64,000 nt of DNA from Psococerastis gibbosa (lineage: Eukaryota > Arthropoda > Insecta > Psocodea > Psocidae). The notes under the pieces are model-generated. The model had not been told where the DNA came from and did no database searches. It worked only from the letters and a program-made list of their open reading frames with translations. Positions 33,694 through 44,881 of the stretch are shown piece by piece. How positions within the stretch are numbered: position 1 is the first letter of the stretch; each line of letters opens with the position of its first letter. The position numbers and the translations under genes are program-made. The DNA lies in contig OZ020490.1 in NCBI GenBank assembly GCA_963971405.1, positions 23,523,464 to 23,587,463 on the forward strand, in the 5' to 3' direction.

Positions 33694-34215
33694 TTAAATT
33701 GGAAATGGGTTACTGACTGACTTACTGTGCGTCTTTAGCTATCTTACAATATTCGTGCCTGAATACTTAACTAAATTAAACTTGTAAGTGCCCTAAAAAG
33801 TAGTAAATCCAACTAAAGAAATATGATTTGCACGTAAATGCACTGAATGAAAATAGAATCTTCCGCAGCTCCGCGGAAAAAGGTCTGGTTGGAGAGTACA
33901 CTCGCTTAATTGGCCCCTCCTCATAGCCGCTCCACCCATAGACCTCTTATGCTCCGGAGCTCCTAATACTCGGGCGCCTTCTTCAGGACTTTCGGCATCA
34001 ACAGGTGAATTCACGTTCTCTCACATATAAATACCTCCTACTACTTTTATGTTAGTTTGATATTGTTAACCGTCTATCCACCACGGGCTTTGAGCACACG
34101 CAGATTATTTAATTAATTAGATGGGATGAGTCAGATGAATGGAATGAATGATGAGAGGGAGGGAGATTCATTTGATTAATTAATATATGGGAATTATAAT
34201 TTATCCCTGCAGCCC

Positions 34216-34366
34216 AAGGCCGTAGCCAAGGGGGGGGGGGGGGTTCAGTCAAACTTCCTTACCCCCCCCCCCCCCGACATGAAATGGCTTAATACTAGAT
34301 AGAATCGGATTTTGAGAGGAAAAATAAAAACCACTATGTATCCAATGAAATTTCTGAAACCCCCCA
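34216..34366. mobile_element. hAT-like element, CAAGGCCGTAGCC family, right-truncated
   Basis: CAAGGCCGTAGCCAAGG followed by opposed G and C runs, GAATCGGATTTTGAGAGG and CCAATGAAATTTCTGAA. The terminal TGGCTACGGCCTTG is lost. Confidence 0.7.
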
Positions 34367-34399
34367 ACAAAACAACATTCGCTGCAAACCAATCCCTAG

Positions 34400-35135
34400 A
34401 TTGCAACTCGAGAAGAATAATATCGGGGTTTATCCAATTGTTTTAAAGAAATTAGTGCAAAATGCGCGCGGGAAATTCAAATTAATAATTTGATATTTTT
34501 GGTGATTTCTCAATTTTCTCTCTCTTAATTTTAATTCTTACTGTATTTGAAAATTCTACCTGTACTTTTTTTAATGTTTATTAATTTGAATTTCCCGTGC
34601 ACATTTTAACACCGTCATGTGAGTTGTGACATCTTCGATCTTACTAATGCGCGGTATCAAGCACGTAGCCAGGATTTTATTTCGGGAGGGGCTAACTACC
34701 AGGGGGTTGGGGGCAGTCGCCCCCCCCCCCCCCCCGAGAAAAATAGCTTTATACTAGATAGAATAGACTTTTGAAGGAAATGAAGAGAAATTGTTACTCA
34801 AGTAAGGGAAACGCGATATTTTTCAGGTCACCGCCCCCCCCCCCCCGAAAACTTTTTTTGAAACCGGCCCTGGTTGGGGGGGGGGGGTATGGAATACCCC
34901 CAGTAAAATTGCGGGTCAAGACTTCCGTAACCTGCGGAAGTATCTTGCACTATCGAATCTACTGTAGGCCTATGTACACTGGATCGAACGAGAACAAATA
35001 TAAATAAACTAAAAAATCATTGTTTTCCCTTTTCTTACATTTCGGGAGGGGCTTCAGCCCCAATCCAAAGCCCCCTCCCTGGCTACGTGCCTGCGCGGTA
35101 TTATAATAATCCCAAATCGCCATTATCGGGCTGCT
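34400..35135. repeat. Inverted-repeat family D2, interrupted by a hAT-like element
   Basis: D2 sequence at 34400-34657 and 35102-35135 (GGTATTATAATAATCCC, ATCGCCATTATCGGGCTGC) is contiguous once the 436-bp insert at 34658-35093 and one copy of its 8-bp duplication are removed. Confidence 0.65.
34658..35093. mobile_element. hAT-like MITE nested in family D2
   Basis: CAAGCACGTAGCCAGG / CCTGGCTACGTGCCTG. CGCGGTAT duplicated exactly (34650-34657, 35094-35101). A truncated relative starts at 46012. Confidence 0.9.
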
Positions 35136-35348
35136 GAACGAACGAACCCACTGAACCCAAAAAAAACAACTAACGGGTCATTCCTTTTGTTCTTATGTTT
35201 TTTAAATTATGAACTACGAATAAATAAAAAATAAAAAATAAAGCGAAAAGTGCAGTCATCCAGTACTTTTCGTTCGTTCGTATTGTTCGTTCGTTGAATC
35301 AGATTTACGTTTACCACTGAACTGATACTATTTATTTTATTATACTAA

Positions 35349-35555
35349 GGCGGTTATTCCCCTTGTCAATATTCCGTCATTTGTGCATCAATAATTGATG
35401 AGATTTTGGTTTTAAGGAGACTATTATGTAGATACTTAACTTATCTATATATATAATAATTATAAAATCTATTATAAATTAAGTTATAATATGGTACAGA
35501 CTTATTATTGATGCATTAAATGACGGAATATTAACAAGTGGAATAGCCAGCCGCC
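35349..35555. mobile_element. PIF/Harbinger-like MITE, TAA duplication
   Basis: GGCGGTTATTCCCCTTGTCA at the left; TTAACAAGTGGAATAGCC and AGCCGCC at the right. TAA at 35346-35348 and 35556-35558. A truncated relative is at 17126-17237. Confidence 0.75.
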
Positions 35556-35719
35556 TAACTAGAAGCAATGATGCCGTCGTTTCCATTGTACAGCCCAATA
35601 ACAAAAGAAATCAATAAAACTAATAATCTTATAAAAGATCTAGATATTCAATCTACATAAACACATATTCTTACCCCCACCCCTCTAATGTGAAAAACTT
35701 CAAAATCAAATAAATAGCT

Positions 35720-35880
35720 CTTATTATTAAAATCGGGCTTATCACAAGATTTCTTATCGATTTCTTGACGATTTCGGAAACTAGCGGGATGCCGACCACA
35801 CAAAAGAAATCTTCAGAGGTTGTCTGTGTATGTTTGCTCCAGCCACCAACCATTAACCAAGTCTTATCCAGGGTGGTCTC
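35720..35880 (-). other. Exon-like open frame of unknown function
   Basis: The minus strand reads ELSETTLDKTWLMVGGWSKH and on to VGIPLVSEIVKKSIRNL without repeats or homopolymers, unlike most frames here. I do not recognise the family. On the plus strand the same region ends in a strong acceptor-like CCCTTTTCTTCTCAG, so the strand is uncertain. Confidence 0.25.
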
Positions 35881-35933
35881 TGACAACTCCCTTTTCTTCT
35901 CAGCTTATCGCATCTATATTTACCAAGGCCGTA

Positions 35934-36085
35934 GCCAAGGTGGGGTTCAAACCCCCCCCCCCCCCCCCCAAATGGCTTGATACTACATAGAATCGGATTT
36001 TGAGAGGAAAAATAAAAACCACTATGTAATATCCAATGAAATTTCTGAACCCCCCCCCCCCCCCCCCCGACTGGCTACGGCCTTG
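35934..36085. mobile_element. hAT-like MITE, CAAGGCCGTAGCC family
   Basis: CAAGGCCGTAGCCAAGG / CTGGCTACGGCCTTG. Flanks ATATTTAC and ATCTCTAC (6 of 8). Confidence 0.8.
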
Positions 36086-36139
36086 ATCTCTACCGTCTCT
36101 GCAGAAGTAAATAAATAGTTGTGGTTTTAGGTACGTGTA

Positions 36140-36215
36140 CGGTCCAGTAGCTGCAGCGGGCCCGGGAAGTGACGCGTCACTTGCCGGCCATCTCACCCGC
36201 TCCCGCCGCACTATT
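36140..36215. promoter_or_regulatory. CpG-rich patch with a 16-bp palindrome
   Basis: In an AT-rich window this short stretch has about ten CpGs and GGGCCCGGG, plus the perfect palindrome AAGTGACGCGTCACTT (36167-36182), which resembles a bZIP-type TGACG/CGTCA site. A promoter or first exon is possible but not shown. Confidence 0.3.
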
Positions 36216-37976
36216 CAACACGAGCTACCAGGAGAACAGAATGCCGAGTGGTTGACCTTGTCTTTTCCGCAGAAAGGGCGCATTGAGGGGTGGACTTAAT
36301 TTATAGCCCATAGGGAGGAGACTTGATGATTTTGTGGGGAAATAAATAGCATTATATGTATGCCTTGTACAGTATTATTGTATTTTATTGTATTAGATAC
36401 TAGCCCATAATGTTACGGTGGCAATAAGACAAAACGTCTGACGTGATTGTCTTCATTTAAATTATATTAAATACTTGCTGTTTTAAATTTGATTTTCAAA
36501 GAAATCAGGCAGTGATCTGTTCTAAATAAAGCTTTCAAATTCAGACTGAGGTCCGTTTTGCTACCTTTTCCCATTTCAGAAATATTGTAATTCAAATAAG
36601 ATATTGTAATCTCCCTCCTTTTTTTTCCTAATGAATAATGATTTCAGATAATTTTGATGGGTAGTTATTATTGTTTAAGGCTTAATTTAATAATAAAACA
36701 ATTCGTTCCTAAATAGTAACTTAACGGAGCTAAAGCCTAATTTTAAAGTGCTAGTGCTTACCATGAGTAACATGAATTATGCCATCCAGCCATGGTGGAC
36801 CTATTGTATTGTATTAAACATATCTACAGTGTATATATGAATTTGTATGAAAATAATAAATCAGCAAATTATTTTTATATGTTGCTTGAAAGGTTTATAA
36901 TTTATTGTAAATTAGATAGATGTTAACAATAAAAATAAAAGTATTACAATGAAAACTGTGAAGTGTAAACCATAAATTAATTATGCTATACATTTTCTCA
37001 AGTCACAATATGGGCCTAATGTATGGTAATAAACAATTTTTTACTGTATGAACCGCAAATTGTTAAATTTACCAGTTATGCTCTTCCAAATTCGCATGCA
37101 TAACGGCTTAACCGACACTCACTAGATGGGTCTATTATTTTTCTCAGAAACTAGGTAGAAAAATGATATAAAATGTATGCCATAATTTTGCAATAAGTTT
37201 TGCCATTTTATAAAAAAATAATTATTGCCATACTCTGACAACTTTTTGAGATTTCGTTAACTTCTGTCTCTAAGCGAAGACAACGGACCATTTCAGTTCG
37301 TTGAAAACAGCGCCATAGTGGAGATAAACGGAACTCTTACTAGCCTCAATTTCCGTTGAAACTGGATTCCGATACTTCTCTTATGTAGTAATTTGCCAAT
37401 TTGAAGGTTTTTCTCCTTCTAAAACTGGTAAAAATTTTCTTTACTGTCTGAAAAGTGCCTATTTTTTTATTTAATGACTAATCGACACAGTGACTTGGAA
37501 TTTATAGTAAACTGCAGATAAACGTTTGGTCGTAGCCCTAAATTTTTTGGCACTTACTGTCGCTGGTAGTTTCAGAGAGAAAAAAGATTTAATTTTTTTC
37601 GGCTAAGCATTGTAGGGGCTGTTGAGCTGCTGTATTGATTTTTGGAAACCGAGACTGGGTTGGGCACGGCGGAATTTTTGATTACTTTGGATGCGGGTAC
37701 TCATGTACTAAGTAGAACCATTCAGTATAGGCTCTGTCTGAAGGAGCGACTTGGGCTTTTCGGGACGTTTATGGCTGGGGCACGGCATTTTAGCATAATT
37801 AAAAAACCAAATTTCGGGTTACGAGGGTATAGGATACTTATAGTCTTCAACCACTGGATTTGAAGAAGAATTTTGGCGATTGTCATTTGCCAATGCAAAT
37901 TACCGTACATATACAATAAATGTGTACTATTGGCTTCATCTGACACTTTCCAATTGTTACATATTATTTTTTGCTG
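36216..37976. other. No recognised feature
   Basis: About 1.75 kb of mostly unique AT-rich sequence; small ATTGTATT tracts near 36375 and 36805 may be LINE tails. Confidence 0.45.
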
Positions 37977-38183
37977 CGGTGAGACTTGTAGAGTAGTGGT
38001 AAAGACTCCGACTTTCACCCGAGTGGTTGTTGGTTCGAGTCCCACACTTGCTACATTTTCTGGCCATGCTTCGGAGGGCATGTAAAGCAGGTAGTCCCGG
38101 GCTTACCTAGTTGAGTGTAAGAGAGGGCTTTATAGCCCTATATAACTCCGCTAAGTTGGCTTAGTAATAGAACAAAAAAGTCA
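37977..38183 (+). repeat. SINE family S2, best full copy
   Basis: Starts GTGAGACTTGTAGAGTAGTGG (A box TAGAGTAGTGG) and has a perfect B box GGTTCGAGTCC. It then continues GCTTCGGAGGGCATGTAAAG, CTTTATAGCCCTATATAAC and GGCTTAGTAATAGAACAAAA. Confidence 0.75.
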
Positions 38184-38627
38184 ATCTTTAATTAATTATA
38201 TATACAGTATGTATATGGCCACATAGTGGTTTTATATCTCGTTATTCTGATGTGAACTGGGAATTCAAGGGTTGAACCATGTCTTGTCTTTTAGGAATGC
38301 TCCCTCATATCATATTTTGTATTTGTATGTACAAATACAGGCAATTTTCTTTCTTTCCTGATGCGTCATTAGTGTTTTGACATTGACAAATGCAGTTGGT
38401 CGAGGTCGCGCGAAGTATTCTCGCTTTCTTGTATTTGTAACCCAGCAGAAGAGATGTCACAAGTCACAACCAAGGCCTCACAGCTTGTCTATGGGCTGCT
38501 CGCGATCCATGTTTATTGTGATAGAGTTTCTTTCTTTGGTTTTATACCCGTTCAAATTCCGGATTTCAGAGCACGCAAACATCATGTGTGGGCATTACGG
38601 TACCTGTATACGGCTGTACCTGATACT

Positions 38628-38803
38628 CAATGCCGTAGCCAAGGGGGGGGGGGGGGGGTTCATTAGGGTTCAACCCCCCCCCCCCCCGAAATGAAATGGC
38701 TTGATAGAATCGGATTTTGAGAGGAAAAATAAAAACCACTATGTAATATCCAATGAAATTTCTGAACCCCCCCCCCAAAAAAAAAATCCTGGCTACGGCC
38801 TTG
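38628..38803. mobile_element. hAT-like MITE, CAAGGCCGTAGCC family
   Basis: CAATGCCGTAGCCAAGG / CCTGGCTACGGCCTTG. CTGATACT duplicated exactly (38620-38627, 38804-38811). Long opposed G and C runs. Confidence 0.9.
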
Positions 38804-38851
38804 CTGATACTCCGGGCCTAGGACACTTTTATCCAAAACATTGCGGCTTGG

Positions 38852-38952
38852 ATAAATAAATAGTGAATTTGTGTTCTATTACTAAGCCAACCTAGCGGAG
38901 TTAGGGCTATAAAGTTCTCTCTTACACTCAACTGGGAAGGCCCGGGCCCGGA
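38852..38952 (-). repeat. SINE family S2, 3' part only
   Basis: A (TTTA)n-type tail, CTATTACTAAGCCAACCTAG and GGGCTATAAAG, then GGGAAGGCCCGGG. The tRNA-like head is missing; repeat E follows directly. Confidence 0.6.
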
Positions 38953-39116
38953 CATTCTTTGTATATTGTTTCCGTATGAATTTTTGGCCATTGGCAAACT
39001 GGTATACGTTTTCGATGTCAACCTACACCGGCTACAAGCCATAATAGACAAGCTGAGACAGGCTTACCATTAACACAATGAAACAGGCGAAAGCATGACT
39101 TAACCAAGTACAGATA
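38953..39116. repeat. Repeat family E
   Basis: TTGTTTCCGTATGAATTTTT, GGCAAACTGGTATACGTT, TCGATGTCAACCTACACCGG, ACAAGCTGAGACAGGCTTAC, GACTTAACCAAGTACAGAT. Confidence 0.55.
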
Positions 39117-39310
39117 TGAGCCGACATTTTCATGATAGTCGGTTTTAAGGCCAGTTTAACATGAATAAAGTATTTTAATATTTACAATTATTGTTGATTT
39201 CTATGGATGGCCAAGCTCCAAGCCTCCACTCTAAGCTCATCCAATTTTTTTCAAGTCAAAATAAATTTAAAATAAACGAGTAAGCATTTGGATATGCTTG
39301 GAACCTAGTG

Positions 39311-39374
39311 GTAGGTTGGCTTATAGTAATAGAACAAAAAAAGTCTCAATATTTATTTTATTTATTTATTTAAA
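39311..39374 (+). repeat. SINE family S2, tail fragment
   Basis: GTAGGTTGGCTTATAGTAAT, then AGAACAAAAAAAGTC and a (TTTA)n tail. Confidence 0.55.
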
Positions 39375-39557
39375 ACTTCAAATTTTAGTAAGATGGCATT
39401 AATTAAAGGTTAGTCATGAATTGATGAAGCCTCGCCTTTGCTCCTGAGGTAGAAGGGCTGGCTGTTCATCCCGCAATTGCTCCAAATAGAAGTGTTAGAC
39501 CCAGTAACACGGACGTTCCGCGCCGGCGTGAGACGCTGAGAAATTTATCATAGGAAT

Positions 39558-39839
39558 CAGGGGCGTAAAGTTGGGGGAGGGGGGGGGGCCCGGTCTAACT
39601 TGCCCCCAGCCTCGAGCATTGTAAGACGTGGTTCAAACTTCATGGTCTCCTTTGCAGTAATATGAATATATGCATTCCTTTTTTAGCTTTGTAAAATCTA
39701 CAGCTATACTTTACTACTATTAAAATGCGTAAAACCCTACTATTTTGCTCTTATATTTTCAATTTTTCCTTATCCTGCCTGATGACGTCATAATGTCTAC
39801 TTTTTTCCCCCGCCATCATTCTAAAACTTTACGCCTCTG
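39558..39839. mobile_element. hAT-like MITE, GGGGCGTAAAGTT family
   Basis: CAGGGGCGTAAAGTT / AACTTTACGCCTCTG. Flanks ATAGGAAT and ATAGGAAC (7 of 8). Opposite orientation to 46428. Confidence 0.85.
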
Positions 39840-40118
39840 ATAGGAACAAATGGGCTGGTGATGGTCTTCTTGAGTTACAATCTATGGATTGGCTTGCAGC
39901 GAATGTTGTAGTCTTCTTCTTCTGGTGGTAGGTTGGTGAAAAGAAGAGGTAATTTCTGAACACACTTCCGAAGGTTTTGTGACGTTCGGAGCGTGTCAAG
40001 GGGAAAATCGTGCTGTTTTGTGCGGTCGGCTTCACACCAGCTGGGGAAATCGTTGAGAAAACGACAAGAACTCTTCTGCTAGCCCTATGGCTTCAATGGA
40101 AAAGACGTCTGGCAGAAT

Positions 40119-40450
40119 GGGGTTCATTTGTGGCGGCATTTTGTAGATGGCAGCACCAGTTGCAATGATATCAAAGCGTTGATTTTTCCATAAGCCTCAA
40201 TACTATTTTAAAATGATTTTTAATTACGTATTATTTTATTTATATATTTTTCCATAAATCATGGAGAATATATATATTAAATTATATGCAGCAAAATAAG
40301 GTCCAGGCATAGTAAAAATATTATAAAAATTATTAAAAGAATTAATTAGATGCTAAGAGCATAGTTTTCGCATGCAAACGGCGGCCATTTTGAATAATAT
40401 CGGTTTGTCGTCAGCGAACCTAGTGACCAAAACTGTCCCTACAGAACCTC
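40119..40450. mobile_element. AT-flanked inverted-repeat element
   Basis: Same family as 14270; left end GGGGTTC (decayed), right GAACCTC; AT at 40117-40118 and 40451-40452. Confidence 0.7.
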
Positions 40451-40452
40451 AT

Positions 40453-41587
40453 TGTTCGTATGTACTGGGCCTTAATAAATACTAATAATAAAATAAATAA
40501 TTGGAACCTTACCTTACGTTTCACCGCTATTGGCAATACTTATGGTTTGGCGCCATCTATTTTGTGTTTTGTTATCGTCGCTGATGCATTTATATTTATA
40601 GACTTCTGGAACAACTCAGCTAAGTATCAAACACATGCCCAATTACAAACCCAGATTTCGATGTGAAACCCCCTGCACGTTGAGTCAACTTCCAGAAATA
40701 CAATTAAAAACCGAATCATGCCTTAAACCTATTATGATTCACTACGCCGGAATCAATATTTTTAATAGACGAGCCCACCTCGAAATTAGCCCCGAAGCAG
40801 GACTGCAAAAAAATATCAGTCGTGGTCCAGTAGCCAAAAAACAGGTGATTTGCAGTACAATTAGGCGACTTTTGGAACCTGATTCAGCCAGGTACATGCG
40901 AGGAGCATAGCTTTACTGAGAAAAACCTGTTATAAATTATTAAACTGTCGATCAATCCCAGCATTGCATTGGTATGAACTTGGTCTGCATGCGTGATTTT
41001 GTTGTGACTGACTACATTTTAGGTTTATTAATTGTGCTAGGTACCACGCAACACAATAACTAAATAATGACTTATATACCGTGGACCCAAAACAGAAGCC
41101 CCCCCCCCCCTCTTACTCAACTACAATAATACTTTACTTCTCGACCGGCAGGCCCCGGACTTTGGATTTCACCCCCTATATGAGCAACAAGTCTCCCAGC
41201 GCCCCCTATACCCCATTATAACAAAATGTTGCGTAAGGAATTGTAAGAAATACGACCAAAGTACAAGGTATAACCTCTCAAGGTGTACCTACTTTAATTA
41301 ACTTAAGTAAACACCAATGCTAAAAAATACACCTCAAAAATAGATAAGATTAACACAAATGCGGGCATTTCTGCCCATTTTAACTGTAATTTACATCAAG
41401 ACATACCCTACGTTTTTTTGGTGTCCACTAGTATTCATTTGCTGCTCCTTAATCCATTTCAGGTACGTTATACTTCTCTATATGGTCCAATTTGGTTAGT
41501 TTGCGATGTACCATGTTGCTACACTTTGCCGAGGTAATGGTTGATGCAAGTATATAGAGTAGCGATAAGGTTTGACATTTTTAGAAT
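40453..41587. other. No recognised feature upstream of the mariner relic
   Basis: Frames at 40460-40666 and 40635-40910 are free of repeats but match nothing I recognise. C-run at 41100-41110. Confidence 0.4.
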
Positions 41588-41706
41588 AATACACCCACAC
41601 AAAGTTTCCAATTTTGGAAAGAGGCTTATGGCGAAAATTTAATGTCGCGTACAACTGTGTTTGAGTGGCACAAAAGATTTAGTGATGACTGGGAAGAGGT
41701 TATGGA

Positions 41707-41995
41707 CAGGCGCGGATCTAGAATGAGACCAAGGAGGGGGCTAAGATTAAATTTTGAAACATTTTTGAAAAATAGGGCTGAAATATTGGGGTTTTACGCA
41801 TTTTCAGAGCAATAAAGGGTTCTATATTATAGGTAATTAATACAATCGAGCACAAGGGGGGCCCGGGGGTCTTACCCGGGGGAAAATTTGTAAAAAATAT
41901 AGGACTGAAGTAGTGGGGTTTTACGCATTTTGAGGATCCTAATGGGGGAGGCTTTAGCCCCTATAGCCTCCCCCCCCCCCGTAGATCCGCGCCTG
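41707..41995. mobile_element. hAT-like MITE in mariner coding region
   Basis: CAGGCGCGGATCTA / TAGATCCGCGCCTG ends. GTTATGGA duplicated exactly (41699-41706, 41996-42003). Removing it and one duplicate restores the mariner frame. Confidence 0.9.
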
Positions 41996-42545
41996 GTTAT
42001 GGACAATGCTCGGCCTGGACGACCAATCTCAATGCGAACAGACGAAATGGTGTCGAAAATTAACGAAATTGTGCGGAAAGATCGACGTCTTTCAACAAGA
42101 ATGATAATAGAACAGTAATAAAGACACGGTGCGACAAATTTGAAATTTTTCACGACGGACTGAACATGACAAAAGTGAGTGCGAAATTGGTAACAAAAAT
42201 CCTTTCGCAGGAACAGAAAGACCGAACAGAATTAGCGGACAGACAGGTCACTGGATGTGTTTGAACATGGCCCTTATTCCCCAGATCTAGCCCCCTGTGG
42301 CATCTTCCTCTTCCCTAAAATCAAATCTGCCTTGAAAAGATCACGTTTGGGGTCGATGGATGAGGTGAAGGCGGAAACGGCGGAGCTGCTCTACAGCCTC
42401 ACACCCAATGACCTGCAGCATTGTTTTAAACAGTGGTAGGTCAATATGCAGCAAAGTTTTGATAGGCAAGGGATGTATGGTGAAGGTGACAATTATTAAA
42501 AGTAAATAATTTTAAATAAATAGCTTTTATGGCCCCAGTCCGGGT

Positions 42546-42710
42546 CAAGGACGGATACAGGGGGGGGGGTGCCCCCCCCCCCCAAAATTTGGTAAATCTA
42601 TTGTAAATTAAGTTATTACGCTCTAATTTAGTCGATCCTACATAAGTTTTTCCTATTTTGACCCTCAGCTACCCCCCCCCCCAAAAAAAAATGGGCTGGA
42701 TCCGTCCCTG
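42546..42710. mobile_element. hAT-like MITE in mariner 3' end
   Basis: CAAGGACGGATACAG / CTGGATCCGTCCCTG. GTCCGGGT duplicated exactly (42538-42545, 42711-42718). G-run near the left end, C-run near the right. Near-identical core to 48839-49006. Confidence 0.9.
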
Positions 42711-42794
42711 GTCCGGGTGCTTAATTGGAACACCTTGAATTTAGAAAAATAAAGAAATTATCAGAAAAAATTAAAGTGCTCGTGAATTCGTGGT

Positions 42795-43715
42795 ATTTCA
42801 TTTTAATAAACAAGCAAAAGCAAAAACTTGTTATAACTACTGTAACTAGAATTAGTAGGGGTCTTCACAGTGCTGGTGTTATCGAGTTATCTAGTTAGAT
42901 GTGCTATCCACGTTAACACACAATCGTGAGTGTACCTCGGGAGTAACTTATCATGCTAGATGTAACAGGGTAAACAACGTGGTAGTAGTCAGACGTTCGT
43001 GGCACGGTTTTAAAGAAAGTGGCAGAACTCTATTCACTCTAGTGCCACATTTGTTTATATTTTTTGTTAATTTTGGTTATTATAATTTTAAGTATTTACG
43101 GCAATTGCTTGTGATAATAGATTATACAAATAAATTTAAATACTACAAAATTTTAAACGCGTGTTTCAAATCAATCGATAAAAACAAATATGGCGGTGGT
43201 CAAACCTGAGCTATAGCAAGGTAAATAACACGCTAACCAACTTGGAAGTGGATTTAGGATAGCACGCTGGTTAGCTCGGTTATCGGGTTATCAGTGTGTT
43301 AACTTAACTTGATATAACACACTTAACTAGGTATAACTCGATAGCACGAACACTGTGAAGACCCCTAGTAAACCCGAAGCAATCGTTAAAAAATTAACTT
43401 TGTCTAAGAAACCCACATTTGCATCTTCTCCTCGAGTTGAGCAAGTCTCAAATCGCTGATAAGGTGTAACAGTGCTAGTGGGTTTCCTTGTATAGATGGC
43501 AGTTATTGCAGAGAGCGCTCAGGGTTTCATGCAAACACCTGTGGGTTTCTTAGACAAAGTTAATTTTTTAATGATTATTTGGGTTTTACTCAAAGAACTT
43601 CTAATACAATATTTTTTATGTTTTTTTTTTGTGTTTTTTATGTTTTTTTTTATAATCAATATCTTTTACTAATTCAAGTTATAACAAGTTTTGCTAAAAC
43701 CCTAAATTTTTGTTT
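42795..43715. repeat. Large foldback family, interrupted copy
   Basis: Left arm TTCGTGGTATTTCATTTTAA, AAAAACTTGTTATAAC; the right part repeats it inverted (TTCAAGTTATAACAAG, AACCCTAAATTTTTG). Internal GGGTTTCTTAGACAAAGTTA occurs in both orientations. Interrupted by the 508-bp element. Confidence 0.65.
42858..43365. mobile_element. 508-bp element with 5-bp duplication (TAGTA)
   Basis: Tips GGGGTCTTCACAGTGCTGG and (inverted) CACTGTGAAGACCCC, plus an inner GTTATCGAGTTAT pair. TAGTA at 42853-42857 and 43366-43370. The host foldback reads GAATTAGTAAA-type sequence uninterrupted at 18590, confirming the insertion site. Confidence 0.8.
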
Positions 43716-43847
43716 TTTTTTAAGACATTATTATTATTACTGGGCATAGCAGAAATATCAGCAGGTGCACAGCGTTCAAATTGCTCACACTGTAGCTGCA
43801 GGTTGCTTCAAGTCAATATTTCCAAAAAGAAGTACATACTCTAGATA

Positions 43848-43986
43848 CATTGTAGTATTATATGGTTTATACAACACTGACATTATAAATTAACTTTGGT
43901 TGAAGAGGTAACCTCCTCGTTATAACCGAAATTGGGTTCGAATCCCGCCAAGCCCAGTTTTTTTCCACAACCTCTAATTTCGGTTA
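43848..43986 (-). repeat. tRNA foldback element S1, internally deleted copy
   Basis: The tail CATTGTAGTATTATATGG leads into GGTAACCTCCTCGTTATAACCGAAATT, then jumps straight to the B box GGTTCGAATCCC of the second arm and ends CTCTAATTTCGGTTA. Most of one arm is deleted. Confidence 0.7.
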
Positions 43987-44141
43987 CACACTCTATTTCC
44001 ATTTTCCATAAGCTATGCCTGTGACTAGCATACGACGAGGCCCGACCTGTAGGAGAACAGTGAGCGCGGTTAGCGGTTTGGTTGTTGGAATTCAACTCTG
44101 TCTCGGGCCTCTACGGGCGTCCGGCGGCAAAAACGATCTGG

Positions 44142-44197
44142 CCTTGCCCCCCCCCCCCCCCGAAAATATTTTATCTATACACCACTGCATTACTGTA
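44142..44197. mobile_element. hAT-type terminal remnant
   Basis: C-run, GAAAATATTTTATCTATAC and ACCACTG. The same arrangement (GAAAATATTTTATACG, GCCACTG) occurs at 48297-48326. Confidence 0.4.
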
Positions 44198-44881
44198 GTA
44201 TATAAAACAGTTTTACAATATTTATAAATTTTAAATAAAAAGTTATAACCGTCCAACCTATGCATGCAATATAAACAAACCATTAGCCATTCTATAGTAT
44301 TTCCGTGTCCACTGTGAGCTACACCCACACTGTGCAAAGGGGTTGTTATTGGCAACCCTCGTATAAGGGTCTAGCCTTATCCGCTGTCGGCAACAGAGGC
44401 GGACACCATATCATTTATTTTTCAAGTGATTCATGACTGTCCTGCAATATAGGGCTCTCTACCCCCCTTTTTCAAACTTCCTAAGCATTGAAGTGGAACG
44501 ATTTTCTGTGTGTTCTTCCTTCCTAAAATATACTCTACGTATCTGTATAGCCTATCTTCTTCTTCAAATGCTTCTTGGTCTGTCTGGCTGGAAAAATGTT
44601 ATTACTAAGTCGGGGCCAAAATATTCTGGGGAGGGTTAAGTTTGAGCACAGACATATAGCATAGCATAAAGGTGAGTTTCAAGGGAGTCTTGTGCGGTTT
44701 CTCGGATTTTTAAAATGTAAGCCAGGGTAATGTTGGAAGAAAGCTTCTTTCATTGGGCGTATTAATTTTAACTGTAACTGAAGCTGTTGTTGCAATTGAC
44801 CCGCTCTTGTTCACAAAGGCAGTTGCAGTGAAACCGACTATTACAATAGATTTGCCACTATAAGTACGGACATACATACAT

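Larger units (their letters stand above)
41588..42737 (+). pseudogene. mariner transposon, decayed, with two hAT insertions
   Basis: The N-terminal part reads WKEAYGENLMSRTTVFEWHK, RFSDDWEEVMD; after an insertion at 41707-41995 it continues NARPGRPISMRTDEMV and IVRKDRRLSTRMIIEQ, then stops (42116). This is the DNA-binding and linker region of mariner-family (DD34D) transposases. The catalytic centre is largely deleted; the frame picks up at 42257 with HGPYSPDLAPCGIFLFPKI and ends NDLQHCFKQW (42439). The family normally has Asp after APC/APS (third catalytic residue); here it is Gly. The 3' end (CGGGTGCTTAATTGGAACAC) is split by a second hAT-like element (42546-42710). It cannot make active enzyme. 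Confidence 0.9.

Noticed and set aside
42858..42880. CACAGTG in the element tip as a recombination-signal heptamer (RAG/Transib relation)
   Set aside because: The inverted repeat extends eight bases beyond it (GGGGTCTT), so the heptamer is not terminal; no nonamer was seen. A single 7-mer match is weak.
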